A DNA stretch of 23,284 bases from Thiosocius sp965601425 (GTDB lineage Bacteria; Pseudomonadota; Gammaproteobacteria; Chromatiales; Chromatiaceae), in the NCBI GenBank assembly GCA_965601425.1, contig CBFCWF010000035.1, forward strand, positions 1 through 23,284, read 5' to 3'. A program made the position numbers and the translations under genes. This document shows, in pieces, positions 15,068-22,748 of this stretch. The notes beneath the pieces are model-generated. The model saw only the letters and a list, made by a program, of their open reading frames with translations, made no database searches and had not been told where the DNA came from. Each line of letters begins with the position of its first letter. Within the stretch, counting starts at the first letter, position 1.

Positions 15068-16207
15068 CTACTCCAGCATCATGAGCACACTGTCGACCAT
15101 GGTGCGCCAGATCCCGCCCTCGGGCACATCATCGAGGGCCACCAGCGCGCGCCGGGTCAGTACCTCGCCATCCAGCTCGACGATCACCTCGCCCACCTTC
15201 TGGCCCTTGACGAGCGGGGCCTCGATCTGCGGTTGGATCACCGTGCGCGCGTCCAGCCTCTCGTACTGATGACGCGGAATCGTCACATAGAGGTCGCTTG
15301 CGAGCCCCAGCGCGACCTGCTCCTGCTCGCCCATCCAGACACGGCTTCGCGTCAGGCGGTCCGATGCGCCGTACAGCCGGTGTGTCTCGTAGAAACGGAA
15401 GCCGTAATTCAGCAGTGACTTGCTCTCGCGGATCCGGGCCTTCTCGCTCTCCGTGCCCATGACCACAGAGACCAGCCGCATACCGTCACGTTCGGCCGAT
15501 GCCACCAGGCAGTAACCGGCGGCCTCGGTGTGTCCAGTCTTGACGCCGTCGACCGATTCATCGTGCCAAAGCAGATTGTTGCGATTGTGCTGGCGGATTT
15601 CGTTGAAGGTGTACTCCTTGACCGCATACATCTTGTAAAGCTCGGGGAACTCGCGAATGGTCGCCTCGGTGACGAGTACGATGTCATGCGGTGTCGTGTA
15701 GTGCTCAGGGTCGGGCAGCCCGGTGGAATTGATGAAGTGGGTGTTCACCATGCCGAGGCGGCGCGCGTGCTCGTTCATCAGGTTGGCAAATGCCTCCTCG
15801 CTGCCGGCGACATGTTCGGCGAGCGCGACGCTGGCATCGTTTCCGGACTGAATGATCATGCCCTTCAGCAACTCCTCGACCGATACCCGCTTGTTTACCT
15901 CGATGAACATGCGGGAACCGGGGGTCTTCCAGGCCTTTTCGCTGATCAAGACTTCGTCGGACAGCTTGACCGAACCGTCGTGCAGCTCGCGGAACACCAC
16001 ATAAGCGGTCATGATCTTGGTCAGGCTGGCCGGCTCGAGTCGCTGTTCGGCGTCTTTATGTGCGAGCACCGTGTCGCTGTCCATATCGATCAGCAGGTAA
16101 CCGGTGGCGCCGACCGAGGGAGGCGCCGGTACCGAGACCGCGGCCGAGATCGCGAAGGGCAGCAGAAGGATCAGGAGGGTTGCGAAGCTGAAGACTGTCT
16201 TGTGCAC
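15068..16207 (-). CDS. dacA: D-alanyl-D-alanine carboxypeptidase (penicillin-binding protein 5/6 family)
   Basis: This periplasmic serine peptidase removes the terminal D-Ala from peptidoglycan pentapeptides. From the GTG at 16207 the 379-residue product has a signal peptide (HKTVFSFATLLILLLPFAISA), then SLTK (61-64), SGN (121-123) and KTG (223-225), the three active-site motifs in the right order and spacing. The C-terminal beta domain follows, and the end (WRTMVDSVLMMLE) looks like the amphipathic membrane anchor. GTG is preferred because AGGAAG sits about 8 nt upstream and the signal peptide begins there; an upstream ATG at 16294 would add 29 unlikely residues. DacA is the E. coli synteny name; DacC is equally possible. 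Confidence 0.93.
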   Translation of the reverse strand: MHKTVFSFATLLILLLPFAISAAVSVPAPPSVGATGYLLIDMDSDTVLAHKDAEQRLEPASLTKIMTAYVVFRELHDGSVKLSDEVLISEKAWKTPGSRMFIEVNKRVSVEELLKGMIIQSGNDASVALAEHVAGSEEAFANLMNEHARRLGMVNTHFINSTGLPDPEHYTTPHDIVLVTEATIREFPELYKMYAVKEYTFNEIRQHNRNNLLWHDESVDGVKTGHTEAAGYCLVASAERDGMRLVSVVMGTESEKARIRESKSLLNYGFRFYETHRLYGASDRLTRSRVWMGEQEQVALGLASDLYVTIPRHQYERLDARTVIQPQIEAPLVKGQKVGEVIVELDGEVLTRRALVALDDVPEGGIWRTMVDSVLMMLE

Positions 16208-16322
16208 GATACTGCTTCCTGGTGAGGGCACGCCCGGTCGGGCGGTGGACCGGTGCCCCTTGCTGGATTTTCCGGGCCGGCCGACGCACGCCACGACGGC
16301 CTATTCGGTTCCGATGCGCAGC

Positions 16323-16358
16323 ATTCTAGCCCGCATCCGTCGCCTTTATCACGGATGC
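16323..16358 (-). promoter_or_regulatory. Possible dacA promoter with an 8-bp inverted repeat
   Basis: The 202-nt gap between rlpA and dacA (16208-16409) contains no gene. On the minus strand TAGAAT (16323-16328) is a good -10; the -35 position 17 nt upstream reads TGATAA, a weak match. A perfect 8-bp inverted repeat (GCATCCGT at 16333-16340 and ACGGATGC at 16351-16358, 10-nt spacing) covers the spacer and -35 region. It could be an operator, or a weak terminator hairpin after rlpA. Confidence 0.35.
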
Positions 16359-16409
16359 CGGCGGAATTCTTCGCGGCCCCACCGGGCGCGATCACTAGCC
16401 TGTGCGCTA

Positions 16410-17258
16410 TCAGTCGATCACGACCAGCGGCTTGTCGACACCCAGCCGGTGCATCTGCGCACTCAGCTGGTCGGCCAGTTCGACCGATGTCAGCGGCCCC
16501 ACCTGCACCCGATGCACCGGACCCTCGCCGGTCGTGGCCGGGATCACGCGGACCTCGCGCGCGAGGCTCTGTTGCAACTGTCTGCGGAGTCTTTCGGCGT
16601 TGTCGCCACTGCTGAAGGCGCCGGCCTGCAGGTAGATCCTCGGTTCGACGCCAGCCACATCTTGCGCATCGGCACGTCCCTGCGAGGCCTGGGTGCCCGG
16701 CTCCGCCGAGCCGGCCGGGTCGATCGCGCGCACCTCTACCAGGGCCGTGCCCTTGCCGAGCATCCCGAGGCGCGAGGCGGCCGTGTATGAGAGGTCGATA
16801 ATGCGGTTTTCATGGAACGGCCCGCGGTCGTTCACCCGCACGACCACCCGACGCCCGTTTTCCAGGTTGACGACCTCCACGTAGGTCGGGATCGGCAGCC
16901 GCTTGTGCGCTGCAGACATCGCATACATGTCGTAGACCTCGCCGTTCGAGGTAAGCCGGCCATGGAACTTTCGTCCGTACCAGGAGGCGATGCCCCGTTC
17001 CGAGAAACCCTTGCTGGCCGGCAGCGTGTGGTAGCGTTTGCCCAGCACCACGTAGCTTTTCATGTTGCCGCCGCGGCTGCGAGGCTCGACCCTGGGTACT
17101 GCGTCCGGTACTTGGCTCACGTCGCGGTGCTCGACCGGTGGTCCATCGACCTCGCCGGGAGGCGTCGGCAGCGGGCTGCCGCAGCCACTGAGCAGGCTGC
17201 CCAGGACTGTGAATGCGCCAAGTATCTTCAGTCTGCTATTCGTCGCTGGCTCCGGCAT
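16410..17258 (-). CDS. rlpA: RlpA septal lytic transglycosylase lipoprotein with SPOR domain
   Basis: The 282-residue product begins with a lipoprotein signal (lipobox LLSGC, Cys26). A double-psi beta-barrel domain spans about 86-175 (GIASWYGRKFHGRLTSNGE, YVEVVNLENGRRVVVRVNDRGPF), and a C-terminal SPOR domain of about 80 residues starts near 203 (RIYLQAGAFSSGDNAERL). Glu107, His118 and Asp144 align with catalytic residues reported for Pseudomonas aeruginosa RlpA (Glu120, His131, Asp157), so it should be an active lytic transglycosylase cutting denuded glycans at the septum. It starts 8 nt after mltB and precedes dacA, as in E. coli (without mltB there). Confidence 0.94.
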   Translation of the reverse strand: MPEPATNSRLKILGAFTVLGSLLSGCGSPLPTPPGEVDGPPVEHRDVSQVPDAVPRVEPRSRGGNMKSYVVLGKRYHTLPASKGFSERGIASWYGRKFHGRLTSNGEVYDMYAMSAAHKRLPIPTYVEVVNLENGRRVVVRVNDRGPFHENRIIDLSYTAASRLGMLGKGTALVEVRAIDPAGSAEPGTQASQGRADAQDVAGVEPRIYLQAGAFSSGDNAERLRRQLQQSLAREVRVIPATTGEGPVHRVQVGPLTSVELADQLSAQMHRLGVDKPLVVID

Positions 17259-17266
17259 GGCGAGGC

Positions 17267-18262
17267 CTAGTCACCGTGCACGAGTTGCGCCCGTGCCTGC
17301 CGCTCACGGATCGCCTCGCTCAACTGGTAGACCGCCATCGCATACATGGTGCGCGGATTGTAACGCATGATGGCGTAGAAATTGTCGTATCCTACCCAAT
17401 ACTCCGAGCCCTCATCGGTATCGAATTCGAGCAGGCTGACTTTGCGATCGGCGGCGGCCTCGTCATCCCACGCGACACCGGCCGCGCGCAGCTGTCCCGG
17501 CTGAATCGTCGGTTTCGCACCGGCTTCGATGAGGGCCTTCAGGTCGCCCGATGTGGCCCGTGCCGGCTGCGCAACCGGTTCGCCGGGCTTCCAGCTGCCC
17601 TTCTCTACAAAATAGTTGGCGACACTGCCGATCACGTCGTCCGGATTGTCCCAGATGTCACGCCGCCCGTCGCCGTCGAAGTCCACCGCATAACTGCGGA
17701 AGCTGTCGGGCATGAACTGCGGCATCCCCATCGCCCCGGCGTAGGAGCCAGTCGGGTGGGTCGGTCTGATATTCTCCTCGCGCGCGAAGCGCAGAAAATG
17801 GCTGAGCTGTTCACGGAAGAACTTGCCACGCCTCGGGTAATGGAAGCCGAGCGTATGCAGCGCATCGAGTACCCGGTAGCCGCCCGTGTGGGCACCGTAT
17901 CGCGTCTCGACCCCGAGAATCGCGACGATGATATGCGGCGGCACGCCGTACTCGCGCTCGGCGCGGGCCAGCGTCGCGGCGTGCTCACGCCAGAACGCCA
18001 GCCCGCCGTCGATGCGAGACGGGGTCACGAAGATCTTTCGGTAATCGGTCCAGTTGAGGACACGCTCGGCCGGTCGCGCGATGGCTTCCAATATCGGCTT
18101 CCGCAGCTCGGCCTGATAGAGCGTGCGCGTGACCTCGCGCTCCGAGAATCCGTATTGGGCCACCATTTTTTCGATGAACTCGACGCGCAGTTGGTCGGGT
18201 GTCTTGGACTGGGCGAGGCCGCAGGCCGTCAGCAGCAACAGGAAAAGCGTGCTTTGTCTCAT
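17267..18262 (-). CDS. mltB: Lytic murein transglycosylase B
   Basis: MltB cleaves peptidoglycan glycan strands to 1,6-anhydromuropeptides in the periplasm. The 331-residue product has catalytic Glu119 in IIVAILGVETRYGAHTGGYR, SYAGAMGMPQFMPDSFRSYA and FDGDGRRDIWDNPDDVIGSVANYF, the standard SLT-B blocks, and ends near NPRTMYAMAVYQLSEAI. The ATG at 18262 gives a short signal sequence with LTAC at 11-14, probably a lipobox. The start is 2 nt after the rodA stop (TGACAATG), so it is likely coupled; a much longer open frame upstream is only the rodA gene read out of frame. Confidence 0.94.
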   Translation of the reverse strand: MRQSTLFLLLLTACGLAQSKTPDQLRVEFIEKMVAQYGFSEREVTRTLYQAELRKPILEAIARPAERVLNWTDYRKIFVTPSRIDGGLAFWREHAATLARAEREYGVPPHIIVAILGVETRYGAHTGGYRVLDALHTLGFHYPRRGKFFREQLSHFLRFAREENIRPTHPTGSYAGAMGMPQFMPDSFRSYAVDFDGDGRRDIWDNPDDVIGSVANYFVEKGSWKPGEPVAQPARATSGDLKALIEAGAKPTIQPGQLRAAGVAWDDEAAADRKVSLLEFDTDEGSEYWVGYDNFYAIMRYNPRTMYAMAVYQLSEAIRERQARAQLVHGD

Positions 18263-18264
18263 TG

Positions 18265-19404
18265 TCAGGTCGGCAATAGTCTGCGATGGGTATGAATGGA
18301 CATGAGGATACCGAAGCCGGCCATCAGGGTCACCAGGGAGGTGCCGCCATAGCTGACCAGCGGCAGCGGAACACCGACCACCGGCATCAGTCCGGCCACC
18401 ATCCCGGTGTTGACGAACAGGTAGACGAAGAACACCAGGGTCATCGAACCGGCGAGCAGCCGCGTAAAGGTATCCTGGGCGCGTGTCGCGATGTAGAGGC
18501 CCCGGCCGATCACGAAAAGGTACATGGACAACATGAGCAAAACACCGATCAGGCCAAACTCCTCGGACAACACCGCGAAGATAAAATCGGTATGCCGTTC
18601 GGGCAGGAAATCGAGCTGCGACTGGGTGCCGTTCAACCAGCCCTTGCCGTACAGACCGCCAGAGCCTATCGCGATCTTCGACTGAATGATGTGATAGCCC
18701 GCGCCCAGTGGGTCTTTCTCCGGGTCCAGAAAGGTCAAGACGCGCTGCCGCTGATAGTCCCGCATGAGATACCAGATGACCGGGGCGGCAGCAGCAGCGG
18801 CAACCGCCAGGCCGCCGATCAGCCGCCAGCTGATCCCAGCCAGGAACAACACGAACACGCCGGCGCTGGCTACCAGCAACGCGGTTCCAAGGTCCGGCTG
18901 CTTGGCGATGAGCAGCACCGGGACGACGATCAGCAGCGCTGCGGCAAGCAGGCGCTGCCAACTGGGCGGCAGGCGCTTCTCGGCCAGATACCAGGCGATC
19001 ATCATCGGCACGGCCAGCTTGACCAGCTCGGACGGCTGGAATCGCACGATCCCCAGATCGAGCCAGCGCTGGGCACCCTTACCGACCTCGCCGAACAACA
19101 GCACAGCAACGAGCATCAACAGGCCGACCAGATAGAGCCACGGGCTCCACCGTCGCAGCGTCGCTGGATTCAGCTGTGCGACCGCCAGCATCGCCGCGAA
19201 GGCGAGCAGTATGCGTACCACCTGGCGTTGCACCTGGCCCAGATTCTCGCCCGAGGCCGAGTACAGCACGATCAGGCCGAAACCGCACAACAGCAGCAGA
19301 CCGACCAACAGCGGCAGATCGATGTGGATCACCGCCAGCAGGCCCTGGCGTCGGTTTGGGTTGGTCGGCGTGAGCTCACCGAGCTGACGCGGCATATAGT
19401 TCAT
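18265..19404 (-). CDS. rodA: Rod-shape-determining SEDS glycosyltransferase RodA
   Basis: RodA is the SEDS peptidoglycan polymerase of the elongasome. The 379-residue protein is mostly hydrophobic, with about ten membrane segments. It carries SEDS blocks WLDLGIVRFQPSELVKLAVPM, KQPDLGTALL, GSGGLYGKGWLNGTQSQLDFLPERHTDFIFAVLSEEFG and the C-terminal PLPLVSYGGTSLV. I choose the ATG at 19404 because GGAGGA lies 6 nt upstream and it overlaps the mrdA stop (ATGA); the frame remains open upstream only across mrdA. It works as a pair with PBP2 encoded just before it. Confidence 0.96.
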   Translation of the reverse strand: MNYMPRQLGELTPTNPNRRQGLLAVIHIDLPLLVGLLLLCGFGLIVLYSASGENLGQVQRQVVRILLAFAAMLAVAQLNPATLRRWSPWLYLVGLLMLVAVLLFGEVGKGAQRWLDLGIVRFQPSELVKLAVPMMIAWYLAEKRLPPSWQRLLAAALLIVVPVLLIAKQPDLGTALLVASAGVFVLFLAGISWRLIGGLAVAAAAAAPVIWYLMRDYQRQRVLTFLDPEKDPLGAGYHIIQSKIAIGSGGLYGKGWLNGTQSQLDFLPERHTDFIFAVLSEEFGLIGVLLMLSMYLFVIGRGLYIATRAQDTFTRLLAGSMTLVFFVYLFVNTGMVAGLMPVVGVPLPLVSYGGTSLVTLMAGFGILMSIHTHRRLLPT

Positions 19405-21248
19405 GAGTCGTCCTCCATCGGCACGTCGCCGAGCAGGTAAGCGTCCATGACCCGACGAGCGATCGGGGCCGCCACGGAGCCGCCGTGCCCGCCGTTCTCC
19501 ACGACGACCGCGATCGCGATCTGTGGATCCTCGGCCGGCGCGTAGGCGATGAACAGCGCATGATCGCGCAGTTTTTTCTCCAGCGTCTCTTCGTCGTACT
19601 CCTCGTCCTGTGCAACCGTGAACACCTGCGCCGTCCCGGTCTTGCCGGCGATCGTGTAGTGCTCGCTGCGTATACGCTTCGCCGTGCCGCGAGCGCTGTC
19701 CACCACGTGCTGCATGCCGGCCCGGATATCCTCCCAATTTTGCCGTGTCGCAATCGGGATGTTACGCGCGCTGGGTGGTATCGGCGTGACCTCGCCAGTG
19801 TCGCGCACCCGCAGGTAGTCGACTACGTGCGGCGTGAAATAGATGCCATTGTTGGCTATCGCCGCGGTGGCGGCGGCGAGTTGTAGTGGCGTGGCGAGGA
19901 AGTAACCCTGGCCGATCCCCACAATGAGTGTTTCCCCGGGGTACCAGGGTTGACGCCGCGCCCGCCGCTTCCACTCGCGCGAAGGCAGCAGGCCACCCGT
20001 TTCGCCGGTCAGATCGATCCCGGTGCGTTCGCCGAACCCGAACTGCGAAAGGTAGCCATGGAGGCGGTCCACGCCCAATTCGTGTGCCAGTCGGTAGAAA
20101 TACACGTCGCAGGACTGCACGATGGCCGCGTCCAGATCCATCGGTCCATGGCCGGATTTCTTCCAGTCGCGGTAACGATGGATATTCCCCGGCAGCTGGT
20201 AAAAGCCCGGGCAGTAGACACTGCTGTCGTAGGTGATCGCCCCGCGCTCGAGGCCGGCGAGCCCCATAAAGGGCTTGACCGTAGACCCGGGCGGGTATTG
20301 GCCGCGCAGCGCCCGGTTGTAGAGCGGGCGATCGTCATTTTCCTGCAGAGCTGCATAGTCCTTCCTGCTGATGCCCTCGACGAACAGGTTCGGATCGAAA
20401 CCCGGCTGGCTGACGAAGGCGAGAATACCGCCGTCCTTAGGATCGATCGCGACGAGTGCGCCATTGTTCTGCGCAAGGGCCTCCATCGCGACCTCCTGCA
20501 GACCGATGTCCAGGTGCAGGTGGACATCTACGCCGGGTTCGGGCGGCGTCTGCTCCAGCGTCCTCACCCGGCGGCCGGCGGCATTCACCTCAACCTGCTC
20601 CAGGCCCACCACACCGTGCAGTGCGGATTCATAGGTTTTCTCGACGCCATTCTTCCCGATGTGGCTGGTGCCGGAATAGTTGGAACTGTCGATCTGCTCG
20701 ACGTCGCGCTGGCTGATGCGACCGACGTAGCCGAGGACATGGGTGGTCTTCACGTCGTGCGGATAGTGACGCAGCAACTGCGCCTTGATGTCGACCCCGG
20801 GGAAGCGGTGGCGGTGGACCGCGAACTGCGCCGTCTCGTCCTGACTGAGGTTCACCCGGATTGGCACGCTGTCAAAGCGGCGCTTACGGCTCTTGAGCTT
20901 CCAGAAGCGTTCCAGGTCCTCCTCGTCGATCTCGATCACCTGGGCCAGCTGCTCGAGGGTGTCGTCAAGCGAACCGACCTGTTCCGGCGTGATCTCCAGG
21001 CTGTAGGCCGGGCGGTTCTGGGCCAGCAGCACGCCGCTGCGGTCGTATATCAGTCCCCGGGTCGGGGGTAGTGGCACCACCTTTACCCGGTTCTCCCGCG
21101 ACAGCGTGGTGAAATGCGCGTGCTCGATGACCTGCAGCTGCGCCATGCGCCAGACCAGCACCAGGACCGCAAGCATGACCAGCAGGCCGGCGATGATCGC
21201 TCTGTTGAGAAAGGCCTGGCTTTCGCGGATGGTGTCTTTGAGATGCAT
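19401..21248 (-). CDS. mrdA: Penicillin-binding protein 2 (elongasome transpeptidase)
   Basis: The 615-residue class B PBP cross-links peptidoglycan during side-wall growth. It has one N-terminal membrane segment (about 17-36), the pedestal domain (PPTRGLIYDRSGVLLAQN, HVLGYVGRI, GKNGVEKTYE), and the transpeptidase motifs STVK (322-325), SCD (379-381) and KTGT (536-539). Length and motifs are normal for MrdA rather than for FtsI. The ATG at 21248 is 4 nt after the mreD stop, and the stop overlaps rodA, so mreD-mrdA-rodA are translated as a coupled block. Confidence 0.96.
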   Translation of the reverse strand: MHLKDTIRESQAFLNRAIIAGLLVMLAVLVLVWRMAQLQVIEHAHFTTLSRENRVKVVPLPPTRGLIYDRSGVLLAQNRPAYSLEITPEQVGSLDDTLEQLAQVIEIDEEDLERFWKLKSRKRRFDSVPIRVNLSQDETAQFAVHRHRFPGVDIKAQLLRHYPHDVKTTHVLGYVGRISQRDVEQIDSSNYSGTSHIGKNGVEKTYESALHGVVGLEQVEVNAAGRRVRTLEQTPPEPGVDVHLHLDIGLQEVAMEALAQNNGALVAIDPKDGGILAFVSQPGFDPNLFVEGISRKDYAALQENDDRPLYNRALRGQYPPGSTVKPFMGLAGLERGAITYDSSVYCPGFYQLPGNIHRYRDWKKSGHGPMDLDAAIVQSCDVYFYRLAHELGVDRLHGYLSQFGFGERTGIDLTGETGGLLPSREWKRRARRQPWYPGETLIVGIGQGYFLATPLQLAAATAAIANNGIYFTPHVVDYLRVRDTGEVTPIPPSARNIPIATRQNWEDIRAGMQHVVDSARGTAKRIRSEHYTIAGKTGTAQVFTVAQDEEYDEETLEKKLRDHALFIAYAPAEDPQIAIAVVVENGGHGGSVAAPIARRVMDAYLLGDVPMEDDS

Positions 21249-21252
21249 GCCG

Positions 21253-21738
21253 TCAGCTGATCTTGAAGTGCCGCCGCACCTTGCGCAGCGTGACGAAAAC
21301 CCAGGGCCACAACAAGGCGCCGATTAATGGCACGGCCCAATAAGTCAGCCCGGGCGCCACGCCGCGCGTAGCGCCAATGACCCAGAGCGCCAACAGATGC
21401 TCGATGACCAGCAGCACCAGGATACCCAGCGACTGCTGCCAGAAAGGAAACACCCGGATTCGCTGGTGCAGCTGGATCGCGATGAAGGTGACGACCGACA
21501 GACCGAGTGCGTGCTGGCCGAGCAGCGCACCGGTAAGCACGTCCAGCACGATGCCTACCAAAAAGCCGCTGCCGACGCCGACCCGGTGCGGCAGCGCGAT
21601 GGCCCAGTAGAGCAGCACCAGCGTGACCCACTGCGGGCGGTACGGCCGCGCCCATTCGGGCATCGGCAGGATCGCGAGCAGCATCGCCACGCACAGGGTT
21701 GCGGCGATGATCAGCCGTCCCTCGCCGCCTGAACTCAT
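21253..21738 (-). CDS. mreD: Rod-shape-determining membrane protein MreD
   Basis: The 161-residue integral membrane protein has about five hydrophobic segments and the family-typical YRPQWVTLVLLYWAIALPHRVG, FLVGIVLDVLTGALLGQHAL and a basic C-terminus (LRKVRRHFKIS). It links MreC and the peptidoglycan synthases in the elongasome. Its ATG overlaps the mreC stop by 4 nt. Confidence 0.93.
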   Translation of the reverse strand: MSSGGEGRLIIAATLCVAMLLAILPMPEWARPYRPQWVTLVLLYWAIALPHRVGVGSGFLVGIVLDVLTGALLGQHALGLSVVTFIAIQLHQRIRVFPFWQQSLGILVLLVIEHLLALWVIGATRGVAPGLTYWAVPLIGALLWPWVFVTLRKVRRHFKIS

Positions 21739-22682
21739 GTGCCGGTCTCCGCCGGTCGCTGCGCGCCGCTGACGCCCCCCTGCTCGACGACACCGGTCGG
21801 TGCCGCTGCCTCTGGGTCATCGCCCGGCGGGCCCGGCTGCCCGCTCGTGACCGGCATCTGGTTGGGTATCGTCCAGACCAGGAGGACTTCGCGGCTGCGG
21901 TCCAGGTGGGCGTGCGGCTCGGCAAACACGCTGGAAAAGGGTGCATCAGGGGACCGGTCGATCCGTGTGACGGTCGCTACCGGATAGCCCGGTGGAAACT
22001 TCCCCCCGAGCCCCGAGGTGACCAGCAGGTCCCCCTCGACAATGTCCGAATTGGTCGGCAGGTAGGGTAGCTTGAGCTGGTCGATGCGCCCGGTTCCGAC
22101 CGCGATGGTACGCAGGCCGTTGCGCAGCACCTGGACGGGCAACGCGTGGCTCGTATCGGTGATCAGCAGCACGGTCGAAGAAAGGGCGGTTACGTTGATC
22201 ACCTGCCCCATCACCGCGTTTGCGTCGAGTACCGGCTGGCCCTCGAATACCCCGGAGACCGCGCCCTTCTTGATGATCACCTGCTGCTTGTACGGGTCGA
22301 GGTCGACCGAGGAGAGCTCGGCGACCAGCACCCGGTCGCCTACCTTGAATGAGGAGTCGACCAGGTCGCGCAGACGCAGGTTTTCCGCCTGCAGCGACTC
22401 GTACTTCTGCAACTCCACCTTCAGGCGCAGGTTCTCGTCGCGCAGCGCCCGGTTCTGTTCGAGTAGCGTCTCCTGGCTGCTGGTCGTCTCGCTGAGCCAG
22501 CGTGACGCGGTGAAAGGCAGGTCGGCGAGGTAGTGCAGCGGGTAAGTCAGGAAAGCCAGCGTGCTGCGCAGTTGCTGCAGGTGGTGAAAGCGATGATCGA
22601 GTACCAGCAGCGTCAGGGACAGGATGACCGCGACCACCAGTCGGGTGGTCTGCGACGGGCCCTGGGCGAAGATCGGCTTGAT
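21735..22682 (-). CDS. mreC: Rod-shape-determining protein MreC, apparent ATC start
   Basis: MreC is the single-pass periplasmic scaffold of the elongasome. The product has a membrane helix (LVVAVILSLTLLVLDHRF), a coiled coil (about 50-95: LLEQNRALRDENLRLKVEL and QAENLRLRDLV) and the beta-barrel region with LITDTSHALPVQVLRNGLR and VTSGLGGKFPPGYPVATVT. Homologues begin MKPIFxxGPS; here those residues (KPIFAQGPSQTTRL) are encoded directly after an ATC at 22680-22682, preceded by GGAG 9 nt upstream. No ATG, GTG or TTG occurs in this frame back to the mreB stop at 22749. From ATC the protein has 315 residues. A GTG at 22637 would give 300 residues without the conserved cytoplasmic tail. The C-terminus is Pro/Gly-rich and variable. 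Confidence 0.92.
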   Translation of the reverse strand: MKPIFAQGPSQTTRLVVAVILSLTLLVLDHRFHHLQQLRSTLAFLTYPLHYLADLPFTASRWLSETTSSQETLLEQNRALRDENLRLKVELQKYESLQAENLRLRDLVDSSFKVGDRVLVAELSSVDLDPYKQQVIIKKGAVSGVFEGQPVLDANAVMGQVINVTALSSTVLLITDTSHALPVQVLRNGLRTIAVGTGRIDQLKLPYLPTNSDIVEGDLLVTSGLGGKFPPGYPVATVTRIDRSPDAPFSSVFAEPHAHLDRSREVLLVWTIPNQMPVTSGQPGPPGDDPEAAAPTGVVEQGGVSGAQRPAETGT

Positions 22683-22748
22683 GGTAACGCTCTCCGTTCT
22701 TGCGATGTGCCGCGCGCACTGGCGCCCGCGTGTCCCCCGATCGCGTAG

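Noticed and set aside
16208..16294. Upstream ATG giving a longer DacA with 29 extra residues
   Set aside because: The extension is Arg/Pro/Ser-rich and precedes a clear signal peptide; GTG 16207 has a proper ribosome-binding site.
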